Positions 1-7,083 of a stretch of DNA of 11,170 nucleotides are shown here, one piece after another (positions within the stretch are counted from its first letter, which is position 1; every line of letters begins with the position of its first letter). The notes beneath the pieces were generated by a model. The model saw nothing but the letters and a program-made list of their open reading frames with translations, was not told the DNA's origin and ran no database searches. Made by a program: the position numbers and the translations under genes. Source of the DNA: Syntrophomonadaceae bacterium. Lineage in GTDB: Bacteria; Bacillota; Syntrophomonadia; Syntrophomonadales; Syntrophomonadaceae. The stretch is from the NCBI GenBank assembly GCA_028686565.1, contig JAQUBU010000056.1:1-11170 (forward strand). Direction: 5' to 3'.

Positions 1-2360
1 ACTACTTTTTCCTCTTCCCAAAACGTCTTTATAGTAACTTCTCCATGCGAAGACATAGCTTCCAGTCCATTATTGACCAGATTAAGTATTAGCTGACGAA
101 TTTCTTTATTGTCCAAAAATAAATCAGGTATTTCAGCCAGTTCCAGCTTTATATACTGATCTTTACTAATAGCCTTGGCCTGAAGCAGCGGCAATGACTT
201 GCTAATAATTGAATTAAGATTTTGCGGAGCCATATCCACTATCTTGTTTTTGGCTAATGAAAGGTACTCAGTAATTATCGAATTGGCTCTGTCCAATTCT
301 TCGATCATCAGGTCAAAGTATTCTACTTCTTGATTATATCTCTCATTCTCCCGCAATATTTGCAAATAACCGCGCACAGTTGTCATAGGGTTGCGAATTT
401 CATGACCGATACTGGCTGCCATTTCCCCTACCAAATTGAGCTGATCCAGGCGGGTGATTTCAACTTGCATTTGTCTAAGCTCAGTAATATCTATGAGTAC
501 ACTGAGTATACATATGTCCCCATGGATTTCAAGACGCTCGGCCGAATATAATCCCTGTCTTCGCTCTCCGGTTTTATTACCGAATGTGATTTCCATATCC
601 TGAATACTTTGGCATGCCATTATTTTTTGCTTTACCAGGCAACGGTCAGCAGGATTCTGCCAAAACCCAATTTCTAATGATGTTTGACCTATTACCTCTT
701 CCTGTGTATAACCAAGAATTCGGCCAAAGGCCTTGTTGGCCTTAATAAACCTTCCCTCCTCCAATGTAGTAATGCCCATTACGATGGGACTGGTATTAAA
801 TACTTTGAATAAGCATTCCTCCGACAAACGTAAATCTTCTTCCATTTGTTTTCTTGCACTTAAGTCTCTATACGTAATTATTAAATGTTCTTCATCATCC
901 AGTATTATTATCTCAGCAGACATCTCAAAAATCCTGATTTCACTTGATTTCATTCTTAACTTTGTTTCATAATTGCGTATGCTGCCATTTTCCTGGACTT
1001 GTTTTATCATCTTGTCTCGTTCACTTGGATTAACCCATATATTCAATTCCTGGGCTGCGCGATCAATAACATCCTTACGTTTATAACCGGTAATATCTAA
1101 AAAGGCATCATTTATTTCAACATAACGCCCTTCTCTCAAAGTACTTATTGATATCGGGTCAGGATTACAATGAAAAACCTTGGTAAACTTTTGTTCTGTT
1201 TGCAATAAGGCGGATTCGGTCTTCTTGCGATCGGTGATGTCAGAGCTTGTCCCAACTATGCGCAATGCTTTGCCTTCTGTACTTCTCGCCACAACCTGCC
1301 CGCGATCCATAATCCATTTCCATTCCCCTGATTTGCTAAGCATTCGATATTCGGCTTCATATTTTGCTGTTTGTCCCTTCAGATGCTGAACAATCGCCTT
1401 AAACGTAGCGGTAATATCATCGGGATGAAGGTTTTTTTTAAACACCTGGAAACTTCGCTCAGAATCTTCCACCAAGTATCCAAATATTTCAGCCCAGCGC
1501 GGACTGTAATATAATTGGCCGGTCTCAATGTCCCCTTCCCAAAAACCTTCATTGCTCGTCTCCCATACCTGGCTAAACCATTCCTTTTGCTCTCTGACAG
1601 CCTGTTCTGCTGCCTCCAGTTGGCGTTTTCGCTCCAGCCCCAATTTAGCCAGAATATTTCCCAGCTGCGAGAAAAAATCCATAATATATTCTACCTGTTC
1701 CCTGGGAATTATAGGGACCCTGTGCAATGCTTCCATATAGGCCGCTTCATCAAATCCGTATTTTTTAGCCTGATCGCAAAAAAACTCCTCATCAGGCGGC
1801 TCGTGCAAAATTTGTCCCATAAATATGGATGCGAGATGCTGTCCTTCTATCATGATTGGCGTTCCAAAATCCATAAGTCCATTCCGGCACTTATATCCTA
1901 CATAATAACCCTTATGCAGATGTTCATATATATAGTTGTCGCTTTGTCTGCACCTGTACTCGCTTTGCGGACATACCCGGTGAAAGCGGGTGCAAATATC
2001 CTGCCATCCTATCCCGCTTAGTATGTTGTTATTTTCATCATGGAGTCCATAGGGTATGCGTGTGGCCTTATAAAATGAATATAATAATTGTTGAAGAAGC
2101 GAAATATCTACCAGATCAGTGAGCCTATATTTCACAGGGGGATTAACGTGAGGCGGGTGCTCAGTTCTATTAAAAACTACCAAATCAGCTCTGCCCGTTG
2201 AGAACCATTGACAGGGTGATGCCTCTTTTAATGTTCTAGAAATACGTTCTTGCTCTTTAAGAGCAAGTTCCAATTCAATATTTCTCTGCCTGAGTTTTAT
2301 TAGTTCGTCAATTAGTTGCGTTTTTGTCAAGTTTTCCTCTGTCACTTCTTCGACCCCCAT
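1..2360 (-). CDS. PocR-PAS-PAS-PAS sensor histidine kinase, C-terminus off the left edge
   Basis: Reading the minus strand from an ATG at 2360 gives 786 uninterrupted codons that run off the window. Order of domains: a charged coiled coil (about residues 8-46); a PocR-type sensory domain (about 80-240) with Cys130, Cys137, Cys158 and the GLMDFGTPI and FMGQIL blocks; three PAS domains (about 257-382, 391-502, 516-629); HisKA with phospho-acceptor His653 in GHEIRNPMTTVRGY; and the N-box of the ATPase domain (LILNLVNNGLEAM, about 750-772). The G boxes are missing because the window ends. There are no membrane segments, so it should be a cytoplasmic kinase sensing a small ligand; PocR domains are known or proposed to bind small hydrocarbon derivatives. 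No response regulator is visible. The start is uncertain: the ATG at 2360 lacks a good Shine-Dalgarno, and a GTG at 2345 follows a G-rich run. Confidence 0.93.
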   Translation of the reverse strand, partial: MGVEEVTEENLTKTQLIDELIKLRQRNIELELALKEQERISRTLKEASPCQWFSTGRADLVVFNRTEHPPHVNPPVKYRLTDLVDISLLQQLLYSFYKATRIPYGLHDENNNILSGIGWQDICTRFHRVCPQSEYRCRQSDNYIYEHLHKGYYVGYKCRNGLMDFGTPIMIEGQHLASIFMGQILHEPPDEEFFCDQAKKYGFDEAAYMEALHRVPIIPREQVEYIMDFFSQLGNILAKLGLERKRQLEAAEQAVREQKEWFSQVWETSNEGFWEGDIETGQLYYSPRWAEIFGYLVEDSERSFQVFKKNLHPDDITATFKAIVQHLKGQTAKYEAEYRMLSKSGEWKWIMDRGQVVARSTEGKALRIVGTSSDITDRKKTESALLQTEQKFTKVFHCNPDPISISTLREGRYVEINDAFLDITGYKRKDVIDRAAQELNIWVNPSERDKMIKQVQENGSIRNYETKLRMKSSEIRIFEMSAEIIILDDEEHLIITYRDLSARKQMEEDLRLSEECLFKVFNTSPIVMGITTLEEGRFIKANKAFGRILGYTQEEVIGQTSLEIGFWQNPADRCLVKQKIMACQSIQDMEITFGNKTGERRQGLYSAERLEIHGDICILSVLIDITELRQMQVEITRLDQLNLVGEMAASIGHEIRNPMTTVRGYLQILRENERYNQEVEYFDLMIEELDRANSIITEYLSLAKNKIVDMAPQNLNSIISKSLPLLQAKAISKDQYIKLELAEIPDLFLDNKEIRQLILNLVNNGLEAMSSHGEVTIKTFWEEEKV

Positions 2361-2367
2361 TAGCCAA

Positions 2368-2394
2368 AGCTATTCTCTTTTTATAAGAATAGCT
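2368..2394 (-). promoter_or_regulatory. 9-bp perfect inverted repeat just upstream of the kinase start
   Basis: AGCTATTCT (2368-2376) and AGAATAGCT (2386-2394) are perfect reverse complements separated by 9 bases. A second weaker pair lies outside it (TAGCC at 2361-2365 with GGCTA at 2404-2408). In the kinase mRNA the hairpin would begin about 8 bases before the ATG, over the position a ribosome binding site should occupy. It could be an operator, a translational hairpin, or chance. There is no poly-U tail to make it a terminator. Confidence 0.4.
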
Positions 2395-2491
2395 GATCAA
2401 TACGGCTAATATTGTCGAAAACGGCCTTCATAATAAATTTTCAATTACTTACTCAACTTTCGTAGTTGACATATTATGCGACATAACTAGC

Positions 2492-2757
2492 GTACTTGTC
2501 ATTGTTATGAAATAGCGTACTTGTCATTGCAAGGAGCGCAGCGCATTCCTGTCATTGCGAGCGCAGCGCGGCAATCTTCCCCAGTCATTGATTACATAAA
2601 CGAAAAGCGTTAGATCATTTTTCATTTACGTAATCAACAATTACCGGGGAAGATTGCCGCGCTGCGCTCGCAATGACAGGTAGGCTATTTCATAGCAATG
2701 ACAAGAACTCTAAGTTTCATAGCAATGACAGAATGCGCTGCGCTCCTTGCAATGACA
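2492..2757. repeat. compound nested palindromic repeat (TCATTGC family)
   Basis: Three nested arm pairs are visible. A perfect 35-bp pair is at 2548-2582 and 2646-2680. Immediately outside it is a perfect 27-bp pair at 2522-2548 and 2731-2757. A third pair, 22 of 24 matching, is at 2492-2515 and 2685-2708. The 63-base loop of the 35-bp pair contains a further 18-bp imperfect inverted repeat (2589-2606 and 2619-2636, 16 of 18). Most arms carry the word TGTCATTGC or its complement, followed by a GC-rich AGCGCAGCG stretch. Dispersed palindromes with this wording are common in intergenic regions of many bacterial genomes. No coding potential is seen. It could form a long hairpin in RNA read from either side. 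Confidence 0.85.
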
Positions 2758-2897
2758 TATAAGATAGCTCGCGATGTTCGTCAATATGGAATTTTAAACA
2801 GTTTTTTAATTGCTTTTTCGGGCTTTTCAGCCTGTTCTTTTGGTCAGAAAGTTTAGTTACTTATAAGGATTTACGCCCGCTTTCATTATGCTTGATA
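2758..2897. other. short spacer between two repeat elements, nothing recognised
   Basis: AT-rich spacer without an open frame of note. A small GGCT-TTTC-AGCC hairpin occurs near 2820-2833, but neither strand has a convincing U-tract after it, so it is not called a terminator. Confidence 0.4.
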
Positions 2898-3165
2898 ATT
2901 AGTTACCCCTGAAAAACTCGTAAAATCTGATGTGGAATGCATAAATATTTAAGCGGAAAGTCTTCGCATGTAAAACACTTCAGCTTTTCTCTAACTTCAA
3001 GAGGTACCGGGCTAAATTCACCTCCTTGTTCCGTTGCCCTCTCGCGACATCCGTGTCGCTCGCCCTCTTTCCTTCGCTGGGTGTGATTGCCATGCTCCGC
3101 CAACATCCGTACTCATATTTATGCATCCCACATTATCAAACAGGGAGTTTATGAGGGGTAACTAA
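2898..3165. mobile_element. MITE-like element with about 50-bp imperfect terminal inverted repeats
   Basis: The two ends are reverse complements: ATTAGTTACCCCT at 2898-2910 matches AGGGGTAACTAAT at 3154-3166 exactly. After a looser stretch the match resumes with ATGTGG(A/G)ATGCATAAATAT (about 2930-2948 against 3114-3132, one mismatch). TAATTA flanks both tips. Because TAATTA is its own reverse complement, it could be a 6-bp target duplication or the outermost part of the inverted repeat. The element is about 268 bp and encodes no transposase. A 67-codon open frame inside it has no recognisable family and no ribosome binding site. Most likely this is a non-autonomous element mobilised in trans. 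Its right tip supplies part of the stop codon of the HEAT-repeat gene. Confidence 0.72.
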
Positions 3166-4148
3166 TTAGCTTTTGCTGCAATTTTTCGGATAGCTATCTG
3201 AGCTTGCTGGCGTATATCATATTCTTTATGCAAAGCCGCCTTTTCCAATGCTGGTAAAGCTTCGACTGCTTCAAGATTACCCAGAATTTCTGCCGCTCCC
3301 TTGGCGACATTTTTCCGGGTATCGAGCAAGGCATTAATCAGGTCGGGAACCACAGGGGAAGCGAAGGTTGTCAGAGATTTAGCAGCTACTGAGGCTATTG
3401 CCAAATCGTCAAGAGCATTGATTAGTGCTTCCCATGCTTGGGGTTGGGGATAAGAAACTAATAGTTCGGCAGCCAGAATCCGCACTCGCCAATCCCTGTC
3501 CTGCAGCCTTGCTATAATGTCTTCCGCCTTTTCCCGCATATAATCCAATTCTGCCGAGGCACGGACAGCTCCACGACGAACACGCCAGTCCCGGTCATTC
3601 AGTACACTATATAACACCGGCAAAGCTTCAGGGTCATGAAATTTTCTTAGCGCATCGCAAGCTCCGCGACGCAGACGCCAATCCTTGCTTTTCAGCAAGG
3701 ATGCGACTAATGGTATGGCTTTATAAGCACCAATTTGCCCCAACGCCAGAGCAGCATGACGTTTTATTTTCCATTCCTTGTCTTTCAAGGCTTCTAATAG
3801 GAAATCAACTGATTCGGGATCTTGTTTTTTGCGCAGTATCTTAATACTTTCTAATTTAGCTTGTTTCCCGCCATGCCAATATGCGTTTGCAAGCATAGCT
3901 AAAACCCACTTTTCGTCAGTCGCAATTATGTATTTAATCGATTCTTCTCTTAGCTCATGGGCCGGGTTGGACAGAAGATACAGCAGCAGTTCTTCCCTTT
4001 CTTGATTTGCGAGGGACCTCATATGCAGCATCCATTGCTGTATATTAAACTGTTTCAAATATTTCTGCATTTTGCGATTGCTGCTAAAATTATCTATGAT
4101 TTTACCCAGAGATTTAATGCTTCTGCTTTGCGCCGGTATTTTATCCAT
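3162..4148 (-). CDS. HEAT-repeat (PBS-lyase-like) protein, 328 aa
   Basis: All-helical repeat protein with no catalytic domain visible. After an N-terminal region (residues 1-50) come HEAT-like units. The clearest are the four sharing the motif (D/S)-(K/R)-(D/E)-W-(K/R)-(V/I/L)-(R/K), with Trp126, Trp157, Trp188 and Trp220, 31-32 residues apart, followed by an alanine-rich helix (such as HAALALGQIG). Less regular repeats continue to the end. Proteins of this class act as scaffolds for protein or cofactor-lyase contacts; the partner here is unknown. The ATG at 4148 has AAGGTGAG four bases upstream. The gene lies 118 bases downstream of RNase J in the same orientation with no strong terminator between, so co-transcription is likely. 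The TAG stop (3162-3164) falls inside the tip of the neighbouring MITE-like element; see findings. No signal peptide or membrane segment. Confidence 0.9.
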   Translation of the reverse strand: MDKIPAQSRSIKSLGKIIDNFSSNRKMQKYLKQFNIQQWMLHMRSLANQEREELLLYLLSNPAHELREESIKYIIATDEKWVLAMLANAYWHGGKQAKLESIKILRKKQDPESVDFLLEALKDKEWKIKRHAALALGQIGAYKAIPLVASLLKSKDWRLRRGACDALRKFHDPEALPVLYSVLNDRDWRVRRGAVRASAELDYMREKAEDIIARLQDRDWRVRILAAELLVSYPQPQAWEALINALDDLAIASVAAKSLTTFASPVVPDLINALLDTRKNVAKGAAEILGNLEAVEALPALEKAALHKEYDIRQQAQIAIRKIAAKAN

Positions 4149-4266
4149 TTACTCACCTTTCATAAAATTAAAATCTATCGTTTAATACTGGGACTTTACC
4201 AAAATATTAAAGGAGTCTGGCCTGACGGACATAAACTAGAAAGACAAACGAGCGAATATCTGGCAT

Positions 4267-5922
4267 TTAGATTTCCATAATAATGGGCATTATCATCGGT
4301 TTGCGTCCAGTTTCTTCATATAAATATTTTCCCAGCTTATCTCGGATTTGTGTTTTAATACTGGACCATTCGCTGATATTCTTGCGTGCACAGATTTCCA
4401 TAGCTTCATTAACTTTGACTTTGGCATTTTCCATCAACTGTTCTGATTCCCGAACATAGACAAAACCCCGGCTGACAATATCCGGACCGGATATCAGCTC
4501 ACCTTTGTTAATAGCTACCACTACTATTATGATGCCATCCTGGGAAAGCTGCCGGCGGTCTCTCAGTACAATATTGCCTACATCACCTACTCCTAAGCCA
4601 TCTATAAATACTCTGCCAGCAGCAACCTTGCCCGCCAAACGTATCTTCTTCTTGCTGATCTCAATGATACTGCCGTTTTCAGCCACACATATCCGTTCCC
4701 AGGGAATGCCCATGTTCTCCGCCAATTGGGCATGTTTTATCTGATGGCGATATTCACCATGAACGGGTATGAAAAACCTTGGTTTTATGATATTTATTAG
4801 AAGCTTCAATTCATCCTGGGCCGCATGCCCTGAAACGTGTACCCCTGATTCTCTGGCATAAACGACGTCAGCACCCAGTTTGTAAAGCAAATCAATGGTC
4901 CTGGCCACCAGTTTCTCATTACCCGGAATAGGATTTGCCGATATTATCACAGTATCTCCAGGTTTTATTCCCACAAAGCGGTGCCCCGCCATGGCAATTT
5001 TAGTCAGGGCTGACATTGGTTCTCCCTGGGAACCGGTTGTTGCTATGACCATTCTTTCAGGTGGATAACTATTAATATCTTCCATTTCAACAAGAATATC
5101 TTCGGGTATATCAAGATAACCCAGCTGGCAAGATATTTTTACATTATTGACCATACTGCGTCCAACAATGGCTACTTTGCGTCCATATTTGTGGGCTGTG
5201 TTTATGGCCTGCTGAATCCGGTGCACATTGGATGCAAATGTAGTAACGATGATACGCCCCGAACATTTATTGAAGAGCTCATCAAAGGTATTTCCTACTA
5301 TTTTTTCCGATTTTGTATATCCGCTTTTTTCAGCATTGGTACTGTCTCCCAACATAACCAATACCCCTTTTTCGCCCAACTCCACCATTTTGCTGAAATC
5401 AACCATCTGCCCATCTACCGGAGTCTGGTCCAGCTTGATATCGCCGGTATGCAGAATAGTTCCCAAAGGGGTATGAATAGCTATGCCCATGCAATCCGGG
5501 ATGCTGTGACATACTCTGAAAAATTCGATTTTGAACGGCCCAATTTCAATCATATCCCGGGGTCGAACGACGTTCATTATTATGTCATCAAGATTGTGTT
5601 CCTTGAGTTTTCCCTCAACAATTCCCAGTGTCAATTTACTTCCGTAAATGGGCGGTTTAATTTCCCGCAATACATAGGGCAGAGCCCCCACATGGTCTTC
5701 ATGTCCATGGGTCAAAAGAATAGCCTTCACAATTTCCTTATTTTCAATCAAAAATGAAATATCAGGAATCACCAAATCAATGCCCAGCAGTTCGTCATCG
5801 GGAAACGCCAGCCCCGAATCTATGACTACAATGGATTCGTCATACTTGACTGCCGTCATATTCTTGCCAATTTCGCCTAACCCGCCCAGGGGAATAATTT
5901 GCAGCTTGCTTTTGTCTGACAA
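4267..5922 (-). CDS. rnj: ribonuclease J (metallo-beta-lactamase/beta-CASP RNase), 551 aa
   Basis: Zinc-dependent 5'-3' exo- and endoribonuclease of mRNA decay and rRNA maturation in Gram-positive bacteria. Close in length (551 aa) and wording to Bacillus RnjA. Visible features: the N-terminal GGLGEIGKN block (13-21); metal-binding HGHEDH (72-77), His139 in CHSIPD, Asp161 in HTGD; beta-CASP region with TTFASNVHR and GRSM (about 227-257) and TGSQGEP (296-302); HSGHA-type loop (VHVSGHA, 361-367); HGEYRH (388-393) completing the active site; C-terminal domain with NIVLRDRR and the typical end PMIMPIIMEI. All expected metal ligands are present. The start is TTG at 5922: GGAGGAG lies 8 bases before it and the sequence aligns with the family from there. 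An ATG at 5930 is in another frame. Whether it corresponds to RnjA or RnjB cannot be told from one copy. Confidence 0.97.
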   Translation of the reverse strand: MSDKSKLQIIPLGGLGEIGKNMTAVKYDESIVVIDSGLAFPDDELLGIDLVIPDISFLIENKEIVKAILLTHGHEDHVGALPYVLREIKPPIYGSKLTLGIVEGKLKEHNLDDIIMNVVRPRDMIEIGPFKIEFFRVCHSIPDCMGIAIHTPLGTILHTGDIKLDQTPVDGQMVDFSKMVELGEKGVLVMLGDSTNAEKSGYTKSEKIVGNTFDELFNKCSGRIIVTTFASNVHRIQQAINTAHKYGRKVAIVGRSMVNNVKISCQLGYLDIPEDILVEMEDINSYPPERMVIATTGSQGEPMSALTKIAMAGHRFVGIKPGDTVIISANPIPGNEKLVARTIDLLYKLGADVVYARESGVHVSGHAAQDELKLLINIIKPRFFIPVHGEYRHQIKHAQLAENMGIPWERICVAENGSIIEISKKKIRLAGKVAAGRVFIDGLGVGDVGNIVLRDRRQLSQDGIIIVVVAINKGELISGPDIVSRGFVYVRESEQLMENAKVKVNEAMEICARKNISEWSSIKTQIRDKLGKYLYEETGRKPMIMPIIMEI

Positions 5923-6556
5923 CCAAACATCTCCTCCTATCCTATTCTATTTTAATATATCAAAAATCCTCACGATACCATATTAGTAATTATAATACTG
6001 AAAATCACCCTAGTAAAAAATACTCACTCAGCTTTGGCCTTTGATATATCTGTTTTGTATCCCATAGTTCAAATTGTCTTGATGATTTGCTTCTTTATTA
6101 TACAAGAATGAACTATAATCCTGAGCTTCAGATTTTTGATGTTTGTCAGCGTGGGCTATTTTAATATATCCAGCCTCAAATGGAGATCTAATGAACATTC
6201 AAAATTGCGTAATTACAGAAATGCATCAAGAAGGGCAAAAGTAAATTCCAGAGCAATAAGAATTATAAAAATCCACTAATGTCAAATATTTTAGCCTGGA
6301 CGGTAAAAGAAATGCTTTCGGGGGGGCTTGCTTCCAAGCTGAAAGTGCCCAGCTTAACAAGTAATGGCGGGGCATCCATTTGAATTGATTTAGTTCGGAC
6401 CTCTTGCGAATCGAACTCTGGATGTCGTATGTCCATGCGGCAGTTGCTTTTCCAGAAAATCTAATTTAAACTCATGCCTGGTTGCATAGATTTGTTATAT
6501 GAAGATGGAAAACATAATGTTAAACTCCTTCTCTTCCCCAATCTTACACTCAGATA
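5923..6556. other. long non-coding stretch upstream of RNase J
   Basis: About 630 bases without a supportable gene on either strand. Apart from the RNase J promoter near its left end, the only structure seen is a modest nested inverted repeat around 6328-6362 (CTTG/CAAG enclosing AAGCTG/CAGCTT). Short open frames of 17 and 34 codons on the plus strand (6191-6244, 6279-6383) lack family resemblance, and the longer one has no ribosome binding site. The region may be a decayed gene or simply spacer. Confidence 0.45.
5989..6017 (-). promoter_or_regulatory. candidate sigma-A promoter for RNase J (and the HEAT gene)
   Basis: On the minus strand TTTACT (6012-6017) is followed after exactly 17 bases by TATAAT (5989-5994), a perfect -10 with a 4/6 -35. 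Transcription would start near 5982 and give a leader of about 60 bases before the TTG start of RNase J. Confidence 0.55.
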
Positions 6557-6584
6557 TTTAAGCCGTCCTTATGGACGGCTTAAA
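6557..6584 (-). terminator. stem-loop downstream of the cold-shock gene
   Basis: A perfect 12-bp stem (TTTAAGCCGTCC at 6557-6568 with GGACGGCTTAAA at 6573-6584) with a 4-base loop starts 18 bases after the stop codon of the cold-shock gene. The U-tract is poor (the stem ends in AAA followed by TATC), so it may act as an mRNA 3'-end stabiliser as much as a terminator. Confidence 0.6.
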
Positions 6585-6602
6585 ATATATTCCGCTGCTA
6601 TA

Positions 6603-6803
6603 CTAGGAAAGCAAGTGAACATTTGAGGCTTGTTGTCCTTTTGGTCCGGAGGTAACATCGAACTCTACCCTCTGTCTTTCAGCCAAAGACCTAAAACCCG
6701 AACCTTGAATGGATGATTGATGGACAAATACATCGCTTCCATTTTCTGCTTCGATAAATCCAAAGCCCTTACTGTCATTAAACCATTTTACTGTTCCTGT
6801 CAA
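6603..6803 (-). CDS. csp: cold-shock protein (CspA/CspB family), 66 aa
   Basis: Single cold-shock domain, a small OB-fold protein that binds single-stranded RNA and DNA and acts as an RNA chaperone. Seen: Trp7 in GTVKWFND, RNP1 KGFGFI (12-17), RNP2 VFVHQS (25-30) and the family ending GPKGQQASNVHLL. The 66-aa length is normal. The start is a TTG at 6803, six bases after AGGGAGG-type sequence (AGGAGGG, 6810-6816), and matches the family N-terminus MTGTVKWF. An ATG farther upstream at 6902 would add 33 residues unlike any cold-shock protein and would run through the structured leader, so it is rejected. Transcribed alone. A leader carrying two related hairpin units lies upstream and a stem-loop downstream. 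Cold-shock mRNAs commonly have long structured leaders, so post-transcriptional control is plausible. Confidence 0.96.
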   Translation of the reverse strand: MTGTVKWFNDSKGFGFIEAENGSDVFVHQSSIQGSGFRSLAERQRVEFDVTSGPKGQQASNVHLLS

Positions 6804-6839
6804 TAATATCCCTCCTATAGATTCTTTATAAGCATTTGA

Positions 6840-6963
6840 ATAAACTGCGGAGCAGTTTCTTTTGCACCGCTGCAACGAGACGGGGATTAGAACCCGACAC
6901 ATGTTTTGTTATTAGAACCACGACCACTTAAAGAAGCGGATGCCATCTTTTCGCCTCGTTATA
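6840..6963 (-). ncRNA. structured leader unit A, copy of the unit at 7058-7178
   Basis: Read on the minus strand, this unit lies just before the cold-shock gene. Possible helices: AACGAG (6955-6960) with CTCGTT (6874-6879) closing the unit; CCGCTT/AAGTGG with a CUUU loop (6924-6939); a GGGTTCTAATCCC arm (about 6882-6894); TTGCA/TGCAA with a 4-base loop (6862-6875), which competes with the closing helix; and AAACTGC/GCAGTTT with loop TCC (6842-6858). The last hairpin ends about 26 bases before the ribosome binding site. Blocks CCGCTTCTTTAAG, TGCAGCG and AGAAACT(G/A)CTCCGCAGTTT are shared in the same order with unit B. I do not recognise it as a named riboswitch. The strand is inferred from the downstream gene and from the U-tract in unit B. 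Confidence 0.5.
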
Positions 6964-7057
6964 TTTTCCCCAGTAGTATTATCGATTTTTCAGGTAAATA
7001 TTTCTTTTGGGTAAATAATATATTTCTAATCTAAAAAATATAGTCTTTTAAGCAATG

Positions 7058-7083
7058 AAAAAGAAACTGCGGAGTAGTTTCTT
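7058..7083 (-). terminator. intrinsic-terminator-like hairpin closing unit B
   Basis: AAGAAACT pairs with AGTTTCTT (7061-7068 and 7076-7083 on the plus numbering), with one A-C mismatch inside and a tight CTCCG centre. The 3' side continues CTTTTTC. The equivalent hairpin of unit A has a better stem but no U-tract. Confidence 0.45.

Noticed and set aside
1515..2021. 168-codon plus-strand open frame
   Set aside because: It lies entirely opposite the PocR/PAS region of the kinase, which is well supported on the minus strand.
2492..2757. CRISPR array or phage attachment site
   Set aside because: The repeats are inverted and unequally spaced, with no unique spacers of constant length and no integrase or cas gene.
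2903..3106. 67-codon open frame inside the MITE-like element, minus strand
   Set aside because: Its end overlaps the inverted repeat, it has no ribosome binding site and no recognisable family; it is best explained as chance within a non-coding element.
4152..4165. Four-codon upstream frame overlapping the ribosome binding site of the HEAT gene
   Set aside because: It begins with the ATG immediately before AAGGTGAG and has no initiation site of its own.
5191..5757. 188-codon plus-strand open frame
   Set aside because: It is antisense to the metal-binding core of RNase J and has no family features.
6279..6383. 34-codon plus-strand open frame in the gap before RNase J
   Set aside because: No ribosome binding site and no recognisable sequence; too short to support.
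6405..6440. GTTCGATTC on the minus strand, suggestive of a tRNA fragment
   Set aside because: The flanking 5-base arms do not pair, so it is not a T-arm, and no other tRNA part is present.
6874..6900. tRNA-like T-arm (GGGTTCTAATCCC on the minus strand)
   Set aside because: No acceptor, D or anticodon arms of correct size surround it, and the neighbouring CCGCTT hairpin has the wrong stem-loop dimensions.
6603..6902. 99-residue version of the cold-shock protein starting at ATG 6902
   Set aside because: The extra 33 residues are unlike the family and are encoded by the hairpin-rich leader; the TTG at 6803 has a strong ribosome binding site and the canonical N-terminus.
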